Below are positions 25,052 through 34,801 of a stretch of DNA of 64,000 bases, in pieces. The stretch is from Sordaria brevicollis (Eukaryota > Ascomycota > Sordariomycetes > Sordariales > Sordariaceae). Position 1 is the stretch's first letter. Each line of letters opens with the position of its first letter. The notes under the pieces are model-generated. The model searched no databases. It was not told the DNA's origin and saw only the letters and a program-made list of their open reading frames with translations. Location of the stretch: positions 620,001 to 684,000 of the forward strand of contig JAUTDP010000005.1 of the NCBI GenBank assembly GCA_033439795.1, written 5' to 3'. A program made the position numbers and the translations under genes.

Positions 25052-26138
25052 TCAAATAATTGCCTCCTCGAGCTCAACCCTTTCCAAAGGGTTTCTAATT
25101 AGTTTAGGCAGCCCGTTCGACTGAATCTTGGCAAATACCTTGCCCCTGATTAGGGCCAACGGCACAGGTCCAAATGTCCTCGAATCACGCGAGGCCGTCA
25201 AGTTGTCTCCCACCACCCAACAATGACCTTCCGGTACCTATATCATTTTTCATATGTTAGCATCTCTCCCACTTACGTATACACTCACTCCAGTTTATCA
25301 AATGAGTATCCAAACATACCTGAATCATAACATCATCCCCCATCCCACCCGGTCTCTCCCCCAATACTTCGCCCTCCACCGTCCCCCCTCCCGCCATCGG
25401 CGTATCAACCAACACATAATCCCCCGGCATCCCCATAATCCTCTTGACACCCAACTCCCCACTAGTGCTGATAGGAATCTGGTAAACTACCAAATCTCCC
25501 ACTTTCACTGAGTTACCATATTTATGAAACCGTGACACCACCAGCCATTCTCCGACAACTTCAAAGGTAGGTAACATGGAAGGACCAGAGGCGGGAGCCA
25601 TGGAGAGGACGTGTTCCAAGAACAGATGAGCGAAGGCGAGAAATTTAAGCGTGGCGATAAGGACGCGCCAGGGGTGGGATATGAATCGGTTGTAAGGGCT
25701 GCCGAGGAAGGAGTCGAGTGTGAGGAGGCGGCGGGAGAGGGATAAGGTGAAAGGGTGGGAGCGGATGAGGTGGAGGAGGTGGGAGAGGAAGCCACGCGGT
25801 ACCTCTGATGGTGGTGGTGGTGGTGGGATTTGATGGTGTTGGTTTTGGTGCTGATCGTGAGAAGAGGAGAATGGTGATGATAATGGGGACGAGGAGTAGT
25901 TTATACCGGTGCCGGCCACGGATATTGATGTGCCGGAAGCGGGAGGAGGAGGTGGTGGTGTTTCGTCGACGGTGGCATCGTGTTGCTGTCTCCTGGGTAA
26001 TGTCTGGGACAGTTTCCGTCGTTGGAAGATGAGTCGATGTGAGGACGTCGTGGTGCGTATTGTTGGACCATTGGCAAGAAAGGAGAGCAGCGCTGAGCTG
26101 GAAGCCCGGGAGGGCGCTGGCCGTATTGATGGCGGCAT
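25052..26138 (-). CDS. imp1: Mitochondrial inner membrane protease subunit 1 (signal peptidase S26 family)
   Basis: Two exons (26138-25320 and 25237-25052, intron 25238-25319) give 334 residues. Imp1 removes sorting signals from proteins delivered to the mitochondrial intermembrane space and acts with Imp2. The catalytic Ser lies in SGPSMLPTF (near residue 185) and the catalytic Lys in GVKRIMGMPGD (near 235). The second exon adds the conserved VPEGHCWVVGDNLTASRDSR and FGPVPLALIRGK box. A hydrophobic segment just before the Ser box (LIATLKFLAFAHLFL) is the membrane anchor. The roughly 150-residue N-terminal part is Ser/Pro/Arg-rich with PPPPPP runs and reads as a long mitochondrial presequence, much longer than in yeast Imp1. 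Reading through the intron would end after a short unrelated tail, so the spliced form is preferred. The SRDSR/GPVP box favours Imp1 over Imp2. Confidence 0.9.
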
Positions 26139-26743
26139 GGTAGTTATGTGCGGATGTAGCCCGGACCGATGAATGAGACGAGATGTGACGGATGATGAGT
26201 GAAGCGTGGGTAAATCAGAGAGGCCCAGGGCTTTCGTCCAGTTGAACTGGATAGCTGTCAGGTGAGCTTAGGGGTGGATAACTGTCGACAATAAAGCCGT
26301 ACTTCTCAATCTAATGAGAAATCGGCCCTCTGATGAGAATGTCGATTCGGCTGTTGAGACTCACTCACTGGCCCGGAATCATGAAGGCATACAATGCAAA
26401 GCAACTGGCGGCCGACCGGATCGTAGGGCCGGAGACGGTTCATGGTGTGGAGGAAGCTTGTGGAAATGTGGGGCCGGCCAAGGTGCCCGTGCACATTGCA
26501 GGGGGAGCTCTGAATTGGAGCTTTGTGGTTGGCTCAAAATGCTCCGGATCTGCATCATCAGCTCCTTCGGTCCAGTGTGCCCGTTTCTGGTTTAGACTCG
26601 CCAACTGCCACAGAGCCTCTTCTTCTTTCCCAGCGACGTCAACCTTCCACCTTTTCTACGACCGTTCAGTTTCGAGTCTCGCTCCATCGCTCCCTCAGCT
26701 TGGTCGCCAACTCCCCCCGATAAATCCAACGGCCGAATTCATC
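26139..26743. promoter_or_regulatory. Divergent promoter region between imp1 and mitochondrial IF-3
   Basis: A 605-bp intergenic region separates two genes transcribed away from each other, both for mitochondrial proteins, so common regulation is possible. An open frame continues upstream of the IF-3 start into this region, but it does not resemble the family and is treated as 5' UTR. No clear TATA element was seen. Confidence 0.5.
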
Positions 26744-27619
26744 ATGAGAGCCTCCCCTTGCCTTTACAATTCCACCGCTGCCCTCCGGAGAGTCTTCCTC
26801 GACAGCGCGGCCGCTCCAGCACCCCTACTGCTCCAAACGATCCTCCTTCCTCGCCTCTCAGTTGCCGCCACACCTGCTGCCGTCCCCAACAACACCCAGA
26901 CACGATGTGCATTCTCGACCCAAGGCGCTCTCCAAGCGAAGCCGAAGTTCCATGGAAACCGCAAGGCCAACGAAAGCGCTAAGAAAGACCAGGGCTACCC
27001 CCGTGATCTCGCGATTAAAGTTCCCTGGGTACATCTGCGCGGTCTGGACGGCAAGCTCACGGAGAAGCAACGGCCAGCGGACATCATCAGCCGGTTAGAC
27101 CGCATGCGCTACAGCCTGGTGATGGTGTGGGCGCCGCCTAAGCCCCAGCCCGGCGAGGAAGAGCCCCCCAAGGACGAAAACATGCCCGACATCCCCGTGT
27201 GCGTCATTATCGACCGCCGTGCCGAGGCCGCTGCTCTTCAGGCCAAGGCCAAGGAGGAGCGCAGGAAGCAGGTCGGCAAGAAAGAGCTGGAGATCAACTG
27301 GGCCATTGCGCCGCACGACTTGGGTTTCCGCACCAGACAGCTCCAGAACTTTTTGAAGAAGGGATACCGGGTGGAAATTACGCTGTTGGCGAAGAAGGAC
27401 AAGAAGCAGCAGAAGAAGATGGCGACGAGGGACGAGTGTAAGGAGGTGATACGCTTGATCAAGGAGGCGGCTGCGGAGGTACCCAAGGCTCAGGAGGTAA
27501 GGCCGATGGACGGAGAGCTTGGGAAGGTGGTGCGCATGGTCTTCCAGGGGCCTACGCCTAAGAAGGAGAAGAAAGATAAGGAGGAAGGGGCTGAGGAGAA
27601 GGAGGAGGAGGACGAGTAA
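26744..27619 (+). CDS. Mitochondrial translation initiation factor IF-3 (Aim23-like)
   Basis: Single exon, 291 residues. The first 60 or so residues are rich in Ala, Arg, Ser and Leu with few acidic residues (MRASPCLYNSTAALRRVFLD start), a typical mitochondrial targeting sequence. The body has the IF-3 layout: an N-domain with VPWVHLRGLDGKLTEKQRP, a central Lys/Ala-rich linker helix (AAALQAKAKEERRKQ), and the C-domain KKELEINWAIAPHDLGFRTR followed by QLQNFLKKGYRVEITLL. The C-terminus is a Lys/Glu tail. IF-3 keeps mitoribosomal subunits apart and checks initiator tRNA and start codon. The ATG at 26744 is chosen because the presequence begins there. An in-frame ATG lies far upstream but adds unrelated sequence. 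The yeast homologue is Aim23. Confidence 0.9.
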   Translation: MRASPCLYNSTAALRRVFLDSAAAPAPLLLQTILLPRLSVAATPAAVPNNTQTRCAFSTQGALQAKPKFHGNRKANESAKKDQGYPRDLAIKVPWVHLRGLDGKLTEKQRPADIISRLDRMRYSLVMVWAPPKPQPGEEEPPKDENMPDIPVCVIIDRRAEAAALQAKAKEERRKQVGKKELEINWAIAPHDLGFRTRQLQNFLKKGYRVEITLLAKKDKKQQKKMATRDECKEVIRLIKEAAAEVPKAQEVRPMDGELGKVVRMVFQGPTPKKEKKDKEEGAEEKEEEDE

Positions 27620-28364
27620 ATTACCTCAGTCAATTGATAGAGGAGTATGTAAATTGAGCATACGTCGCCATGAAAGTGCGGCTTTTCAATAAGGCGCCTA
27701 GGCATGTATATATGTATGCATGTAAATTTTGTGTAATAATTCTAGAACGAAGACGGACTCAGGTCCGACGCCGTATAGCAACAATATAGATGTAGATCTG
27801 CCACCGACCAAGTTAAACGTCAAAGTCCATGCTGTGAGGCGTTCACTTAGAGGTGACATGTTTGCTGTTTGCCATAAAAACCAAGGCAAGGGTTTTGAAA
27901 TTGTAACCGTTCTGGAGTTGAAGTTCTGGCCAACTCTCAAGTGACGTTGGGCAACCTTGGGTGCATTTGCGATTGGTGATTGGCTAATACTGCACGAAAA
28001 GCGGGGCGCGGGGTGGTTGTTTTTGGCGGTACGACCTCTTGATCGCATCCGTGACTCAGTTCAGACCGGAATTCCTGCAGATGATCCTGCACTGAGCACT
28101 TTGAGAATTAGCATTGTGCCGCCGCTACGAAAAAAAAGTGAAAAGGGACAACCTCCAACGACCCCTGCACATAAATACGATCTGTGCATCTCAAAGTCAA
28201 AACTCGGCTGCTTCTTTCCATTCACTCGTGTCCTCACCAATCCATCAACTCGCGACGCAAATTTTGGGACGCAACTCCGCTCTCACCCAATCGGATCCCA
28301 TCTGAGCGCTAACAACATTTGCGACGACTTCGTTCGCCAAGTACATCACACCTCATACACCAAA
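27620..28364 (+). promoter_or_regulatory. Intergenic region and promoter of the eIF2B delta gene
   Basis: These 745 bp contain the 3' end of the IF-3 transcript and the promoter of the next gene. A pair of inverted CCAAT boxes is at 27972-27983 (ATTGGTGATTGG) and a further CCAAT near 28285. An ATAAATA element lies near 28171. CCAAT boxes are bound by the HAP complex in fungi, and occupation here is inferred. No additional gene is visible. Confidence 0.5.
27972..27983 (-). promoter_or_regulatory. Double inverted CCAAT box
   Basis: The plus strand reads ATTGGTGATTGG, two CCAAT pentamers on the minus strand seven bases apart. They lie about 380 bp before the eIF2B delta start codon, a plausible distance for HAP/CBF-type activation. 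Confidence 0.45.
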
Positions 28365-29816
28365 ATGGCTACCGAAACCACTGGAGCTCCCGCTAGGGCT
28401 CCCGCGCCACAGGAGAAGGGAAAGCAGCAATCCAAGCCTGCCCCCGCAAAAGAGACGCCTGTTACAGGAGGAGCCACCGCCGGTGAACAAAAGCTCACCC
28501 CCGCTCAACTAAAAGCCAAGGCCAAGGCCGAGAAGGCAGCACGACGGGCAAAGGCAAAGGAGGTCCAGGCAGCCGCACCAGCGGCTGCGGCAGCAGATGC
28601 TAAGGGAGGCAAGGGCGGCAAGGGTGGAAAGCAGGAGGGTGGTCAGTCGGCGGGTTCTCAGCAGCAGGGCAAGTCCGTTCCCGGTCGCAGGCCGTCCGTA
28701 GGCGGAAGGCGGCCTTCGATGGCGGCCGTCATCAAGGAGGATCCGAGGAGTAGCATTCCCGAGTGCTTCAGCCATGTACCCATGGCCAAGCGGATACAGA
28801 CTTCGCAGGCTCACAAGGACGTGCACCCTGCCGTGTTGGCGGTCGGCCAGCAGATGGCTACTTTTGCTCTCAAGGACAGCATTGCCAGGCTGGAGGCGAC
28901 TCTTTTGGCGTTCAAGAAGGTATGGCAAGCATGTTTTTGGATGGCCTAGGCTGAAATGCTGACAAAATTTCACTAGGTTATTGAGTCCTACGAGACACCA
29001 AAGGGTAACTCACTTTCCCGTCACTTTGTCCCTCATGTCCTGAACCCCCAGATCGAGTACCTCACCGAGTGCCGCCCGATGTCGTTTTCTATGGGTAACG
29101 CCATCCGCTTTCTCAAGTCTCAGGTCAACAAGTTTGACATCGACACGCCCGAGGACGAGGCGAAGGAGACCCTCCTCGAATTTATCGACATCTTCATCAA
29201 CGAGCGCATCACCCTGGCCGAGGTGGTCATCTCCAAAAACGCCGCCGAGCTGATCGACGAGGAGGACGTGGTCCTCACGTACGGCCGCCACCGGCTGGTA
29301 GAGAAGACCATCCTGCGGGCCAAGGCTAACGGGAAAAAGTTCGCCGTGTCCATTATCGACGACCCGTACGACCAGGGCGGCAAGGAGCTCGCCAAGACGC
29401 TGCAGCAGGCCGGCATCCGCGTCTTCTACTCGCCCAATCTCGGCGGCCTGCGGGCGCATCTCGAGAGAGCCAGCAACGTGCTGCTCGGCACTGAGGCCAT
29501 CTTCGCCAACGGCTCTTTGCTCGCCCCCGCGGGCACGGCCGATGTCGCCATGGCTGCTTCTGCCGCCAACGTTAAGGTGGTGGCCCTCTGCGAGACCATC
29601 AACTTTGACCGCGAGCGTGTCTCCGTTGATTCGCTCACCTACAACGAAATCGACCCCGAGAGGTGCTCGGCTGAGTCGTTCCGGTTGATGTTTGACAACA
29701 CGCACAGCAAGTACATTACCGGTGTTATCACCGAGTTTGAGAGCGGCACAGACTTTGCTCCAGCACAGGCTATTCTCACGCTGTTGAGAAAGCGTGAGGA
29801 TCCTACTATTGCTTAA
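28365..29816 (+). CDS. gcd2: Translation initiation factor eIF2B delta subunit
   Basis: Two exons (28365-28919, 28977-29816; intron of 57 nt) give 464 residues. eIF2B is the guanine nucleotide exchange factor for eIF2, and delta belongs to its regulatory alpha/beta/delta subcomplex. The first 120 residues are low-complexity Ala/Lys/Gly/Gln-rich (KGGKGGKGGKQEGGQ), as in other delta subunits. The C-terminal half is the IF-2B fold, with FSMGNAIRFLK, then DVVLTYGRH, then GTEAIFANGSLLAPAGTADV and VVALCETINFDRERV. The ATG at 28365 follows CAAA and starts the polar tail. Upstream in-frame sequence reads as UTR. The protein is shorter than yeast Gcd2, mainly in the variable N-terminal part. Exon 2 is highly GC-rich. 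Identification is firm. Confidence 0.94.
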
Positions 29817-30424
29817 ACGGTAGAGCAATGAAGGAGCGGAATTGGAGATGGAGAGGATAGAGCACAGAACTCGCATGGGTTCATGAAATGATTGGTGGTG
29901 GCGCGCTAGCTACATTAAAGAGAGCTAGGGAGGTAGATAGATCAAGAGATACCTGAAGGTTTGAGGAAAGAAGGGGCCATTTCACAAAGGTCTGTGTGTA
30001 GCTTACGGGCATGGGAATCTGACGCAATAGTCAGGCTCACAATGTGAAGGAAAAGGGATTAGGAAATGGAAAAAGGGAGGGCAGAGAGCATTTACTTCAA
30101 ATGGGAGCATTTTCCAATCACTCGAGTACCTTCCTCTCCGAACACCACGTGCGTGCCTTGGTGTGACTGCTTGTAGCAATGTCTCATGTGCTGTGTTGAC
30201 TTCTCCATCCTCGATGGCTGGGCGTGCCGTGTAGGTACTGTTGATTTCCCTTTTCCTGCCCGTCTATCTGTCTTCCTCTTCCCTGATGTACTGTAGTTTC
30301 CGTGGGCTCCCTTCTATCTCCCAGGCTTTCTCGTCTCATCCGGCGTCCATCGGTATCGGTTGTCCTCTCCCGCCCCGTCCTGTGTACCGGGGAACCGTGG
30401 GAATCCTTTGTGGTCAACCCCCTC
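29817..30424. other. Convergent 3' intergenic region
   Basis: The 608 bp between the eIF2B delta stop and the end of the minus-strand small gene hold the 3' UTRs of both. Short overlapping frames are present, and none is supported. Confidence 0.55.
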
Positions 30425-30901
30425 TTAATGCGTCGCAGCCTCGGGCTCGCCTTGCTCCTGCTGCCTCGCCTTCCTCCGCGCCCTCTTCTCGAGAATGGCC
30501 TGCTTGCGCTCCTGGAGCAAGGCTTCCTGCTTAACCTCCACACCCTGAACCCAGTAACCGAAGCTGGCACCGATGGTCGCGAAGACGGGGTAGCCCCACA
30601 AGGTGTTTCTGCTGAAAATGGGTCGTCGCTCGATGCCTAGTTGCCAGGCGCGGGTGGCCAAGCCTGTGTTGAACGGCAGAAGGTCAGCGATGAACGATGT
30701 CGTCCATGTGTAGATGAGAGATGGATGATGGGAAGGAGGAGTGATGAGGACCGGGATTATGGGTGTATGTTGACAGCGTGTGGGGTATCAATGGGTGGTT
30801 CATGAATCATGTTCCTCCCCTCCTCCCCATTTCCAACATGGAGAAGCAGAAGCGGAGCAAAACGTACCGAAGCCGGCCCAGAAGATCGTTCTGGCAACCA
30901 T
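30425..30901 (-). CDS. Small membrane protein, probable complex I accessory subunit (NDUFB4/B15-like)
   Basis: Two exons (30901-30868, 30663-30425; intron 30664-30867) give 90 residues beginning MVARTIFWAGFGLATRAW. The first exon is only 34 nt. The product has an N-terminal amphipathic/hydrophobic piece, a single membrane-spanning stretch at about residues 33-50 (LWGYPVFATIGASFGYWV) and a charged C-terminal helix rich in Lys, Glu and Arg (QERKQAILEKRARRKARQQEQ). This layout, a short N-part, one membrane helix and a basic coiled tail, resembles NADH:ubiquinone oxidoreductase B15/NDUFB4-type subunits. The resemblance is from layout and remembered fungal homologues, not from a diagnostic motif. 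The start is fixed by splicing: without exon 1 there is no ATG. The gene shares a divergent promoter region with the Shg1 gene. Confidence 0.7.
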
Positions 30902-31786
30902 TTTGTGCTTTTGAAGCCGCGGATTTCAACTTTGTGCGATATCTCTTGTTTGGCTATTTTGTATGGGCAGGATCGACAACGGCGTGGATTGAGGGCGCAA
31001 AAGTGACGATGTTCGCGATGGTGACGGTTCGTATCTTGGGCGTTACAGTGCTGCTGTTCTTGAATGCGGCTCGTGCGCAAGGTCCCGCGAGCTTGTCTGA
31101 CAGCCAGCTCGCCGTGGGCCGGGGCAGCTTTGACCCTAACCCTGAAAGTCTAGGAGACTGTTCTTGTTGGCCCGTGCCGCAACCTTGGATCGATTTGGCT
31201 CAATTGAGTTTTGGACATTTCAGGGAAAGGGTTGCCCGAGTCCAGGCACGGGGGCGGGCACCCCCTGTTCACTGCACCTGCTGGCCCCAGACCAGTCTTG
31301 GCCCCATGGCTCCCTGTGTGATCACCGGCAGCAAGACCCCCACCGAAACTTTCTGGTCCAGCAACTTTACCGCAACGCGCTTTCATCCCCCTGCACCATC
31401 CGCGTTTCCACACATCATTACATCGAGGACTCTCCCGCTACATCGACAAGACGAACAGGTCAATTATTCGCCTGCACAACAGACTGGTCACTTAGAAACG
31501 ACGAGGTACCATCAGGAGTTACCGATCAATCATTAAACACGAGAATGAGCTAAACCCTCTTCGATTTGTATACGTCGATTGTCCTGCCAGAGCTACGCTA
31601 TTGTCAACTATCTTCCGGCACCCCGCCGACTCAGGTTCACAGCAATGAGGTGTTAAGGTCCCGTCCACCCTTCACTTGCGCAACTTATCTGCGTCTCTCG
31701 ACCTATATAATAATCTCACGGTCGGCTGAATCTCCGTTGCGCATACTTCTTCCGATCCCAAGTGGTACCACCACTCTGGCCTAACC
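30902..31786. promoter_or_regulatory. Divergent promoter region between the small membrane protein gene and shg1
   Basis: This 885-bp region lies between two genes pointing apart. A TATATAA sequence at 31704-31710 is about 80 bp before the Shg1 start codon. A long plus-strand frame crosses the region, but it runs antisense through exon 1 and the intron of the small gene and has no family resemblance, so it is not called as a gene. Confidence 0.5.
31704..31710 (+). promoter_or_regulatory. Putative TATA box of the Shg1-type gene
   Basis: TATATAA in C/T-rich surroundings, 77 bp upstream of the ATG at 31787, at a distance that would give a short 5' UTR. Confidence 0.5.
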
Positions 31787-34700
31787 ATGTCGACCGCCGT
31801 TCAGCACTCCCCACCGGCTCCTGCTGCTACGAGCGTGGAGCCCCAGGAGTCTACGCCGAATCCGATTAATGTCCCCGTTGTTGTCAGAACTTTCAAGGCG
31901 TCCGACCTACCGCTCACATCGGCCACACGATCGGCGATCGAAGGGTTAGCTCACAGCTTCAAGAAAAAGGGCGGATACGATACCATTCGGAAACAAGTCT
32001 GGGATAAGTTCGCCAGTGTGAGTTGGTCGACGGCGTATCTAACCCATGATCCACAACTCTGACATAGATCTTCTGCATAGGATCACGAATCCGAGATCGT
32101 AAAACAAATACTCCAAGTAGCCGAACAAGAAGTCGAGCGCAATCCCCATCAACTGCTTACACTTGACCGTGGCAAAGCAGCGGCCCTCATCGACGGCGCA
32201 CTCGATAGAAACGAAGTCTACCAGAACGCACAGGCTGTCATCGAGAGTCTGATTGATACCGACGCCCTCGAGGCTCATCTTCGTGAAATCCGACGCGCAG
32301 AGATAGGCGACGAAGCGGCCGAACAAGAGCGTGTCCGCGGCGCCAAAACGGACGAAGAATATGCTGCCGAAACTGCCGCGCGCCGAGCAGAGAGGGAACG
32401 TGTGCGTGAAGAGCTCAGATTGGTGGAAGAGAAGAAACGAAGACTCGAGCGCGAGATTAAGGAGAAGGAAGAACAGAAACGACGAGAAGAGCGGAGAAAG
32501 AAACAACTCGAGGAAGATGCCATCAGAGAAAAGGAACGCGAGGAGCGCCGTGCTCGAAGGGAACAACGTGAGCGGGAGAGGGAACTGAGCCGTGAACGCC
32601 GCCACAGGGAGAGGGATCGCAATCGCAGCCGGGACCGTGACCGTCACAGAGACCGAGATCGTGATCGCGACAGAGACAGGGGTCGGGTAAGGTCGAGGGA
32701 CAGGTCAAGAGGTCGGGACAGGCGCTCCAGCAGGGATACCAGAGACAGGAATGACCGTGGCCGACCCGAGGATGTGAAGACACAGCTTTCCAAGGAGGAT
32801 AATGAACGTCTGGAACAAGAGGCGTTGGCCGACCTTTTGCGCGAGAGCAAGCGTGTAGCTGCGAAACAACCAGAGCTTGAGGTTGACACCACTCTTGCAC
32901 CACCGCCGAGAAGAACAAAACCCGCATCTGCAATTGATCCAATTCGCCGAGGATCACCAAAAGTCGAGGTCAAGAAGACACCAGATACGGCAGGCAAACC
33001 TGGAGTTACTGAGGAGTCAAAGGAGGCCGTTGAACCCAAGGAGGTCGTTGACACTAAGGAGGTCAAGGAACCGAAGGATACCGCCACCAAGATCGATCAG
33101 CGAAGAAGCAAGAGTCCTTCACCAGGGGCTCGTGGTCAACGTGAGAAGGAACGAGAAAAGGAGAGAGAAGTCGAGAAAGACAAAGACCGCGATGACGATC
33201 GGAAACGGAAAGACAACAGGTCAATCTCCCCACGCGCGCGGCGTACCGAGCGAAGCCGTTCACACAGGCGAGAACACAGTCGCTCCCGTCTTCGTGATCG
33301 GAGAGAGCGGAGTCGTTCGCGACCGAGACTGGACCGCCGAGACGACCGAAGAGATGAGCATGTCAGAGATCGGAGCCGTTCTCGCCGGAGGGCAGCCGAC
33401 CGTCGTGACAGGAGCCGTTCACGAGTCAGAACTACAGACAGGAGGGACGACACCAGACGGCCTAGAAGCCGTTCACGTGCTACACGCGATGGGCGTGATA
33501 GAAGTCGCTCTCCACGGCCTAGACTTGATCGTCGGGATCGTTCACGGTCTCGCCTACGGACGGCGGACCGGGACCGCCGAGGAAGAAGCCGCTCTCGTTC
33601 GCGTGAGCGTAGAGAAACTGAAAGGGATACCACTGCTGCCACCGCCACCTCACAAATGGCCAAGAGCCCCAGTACCGTTACCAAGGACACTACAACTTCT
33701 ATAACTACTGCTACATCTACTACACGATTAGCACCACCTACCCCGGTCGGCCCAGCCGCCGCCGGTACAGCATCAACAATCACCGTGCCCATGATTGCAA
33801 CCCCGCTCTCGATAGCCTCAACCGCACCTCGCCCACCTTCCCACCTCGACCGCGACGAAAAGGAAGCTTGGAAACAAGCAGAAGTGAAGAAGCGCGAACA
33901 GGAAGCCAAGGCTTACCTGGCGGCACAGAAGCAAGCCCGCGAGAAGGGCATGCCCATCCCCGGCATCGACGACAAGCGGGCCGGCAACGGCACTCCCCTC
34001 GGTAGCACCAACGGAGGTGACCGGTCGCCCGATCTCAAGCGGAGACGAGACCCCAGGGATACCCGAGACAGCAGGGACCCCAGGGACAAGGATACTCGAG
34101 ACGCCAGGGATAACAGGGACAACCGTGACCGAGAGCGTGGGCGTAATCGCGAGCGTGAAGCCCCCCTAATCGACTCCGACAACCGATACGTTCCCTCCAC
34201 AGCTGCACGTGTCGTAGCCGAGCGAGACCGGGAGAGGGACAGAGAGGCCAGGGAGGCCAGGGAGGAACGTGAGCGCGAGCGCGACAGGGAGAGAGAGCGA
34301 GATCGCGACAAGCCTCGTCCGGGCCCGGATCGCTATGATGGCGATAGGGGCCGAGACGAGAGGGGTGAGCGGGATAGGGATAGGGATCGTCGTGATAGGG
34401 ACCGCGACCGAGACCGTGACCGTGACCGCGACAACAGAGACCGCGATAGAGACCGTGCTAGGGATCGTGAGCGGGACAGAGACCGTGACGCACGAGATGA
34501 TCGTGATCGCCGTCGAAGCTCAATTGTCCGTCGTCGCAGCCGCTCTAGAAGTCGGGACCGCGGCGATCGTGATCGTGACAGAGACAAAGATAGGCGGCGC
34601 GAGAGAAGCCGTGATAGTCGACGGGATAGGAGTCGTGATCGAGATAGGGATCGTGATAGGGACAGAGACCTTCGTCGTGACAGCCATCATCATCATAGTA

Positions 34701-34801
34701 GGCGGGACAGGAGTCTATCGGCATCTAGACGGGACCGGGACCGGGACCGTGATCGTGATAGGGGAGGAAGAAGGGAAAGGAGTCGTAGCCAAAGACGGTA
34801 G
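31787..34801 (+). CDS. shg1: COMPASS complex Shg1/BOD1-domain protein with long Arg/Asp/Ser-rich tail
   Basis: Two exons (31787-32017, 32081-34801) give 983 residues. After a Pro/Ser-rich start, residues about 32-130 match the BOD1/SHG1 domain: VVRTFKASDL, AHSFKKKGGYDTIRKQVWDKF, then across the intron DHESEIVKQILQVAEQEVERN. The intron (32018-32080) has two nearby AG acceptors. Only the second keeps the domain in frame. Downstream comes an Arg/Glu-rich coiled coil (about 180-260) and long stretches of RD, RE, SR and RDRDRDRD repeats to the C-terminus, with short Thr/Pro-rich and ordinary segments between. Shg1 is a small subunit of the Set1/COMPASS histone H3K4 methyltransferase. Yeast Shg1 is only about 140 residues, so the tail is a large addition, similar in composition to splicing-associated RS/RD proteins. 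It suggests an extra link of COMPASS to RNA or transcripts, which is inference. Confidence 0.87.

Noticed and set aside
26333..26743. Extended start for the IF-3 gene
   Set aside because: The extra N-terminal residues look like translated UTR, while the ATG at 26744 begins a proper mitochondrial presequence.
27957..28364. Extended start for the eIF2B delta gene
   Set aside because: The upstream in-frame region contains CCAAT and TATA-like promoter elements and no family-like sequence. The ATG at 28365 begins the polar tail expected for the family.
30763..31536. 257-codon plus-strand open frame
   Set aside because: It runs antisense through exon 1 and the intron of the small minus-strand gene and through a divergent promoter, and has no domain or family resemblance.
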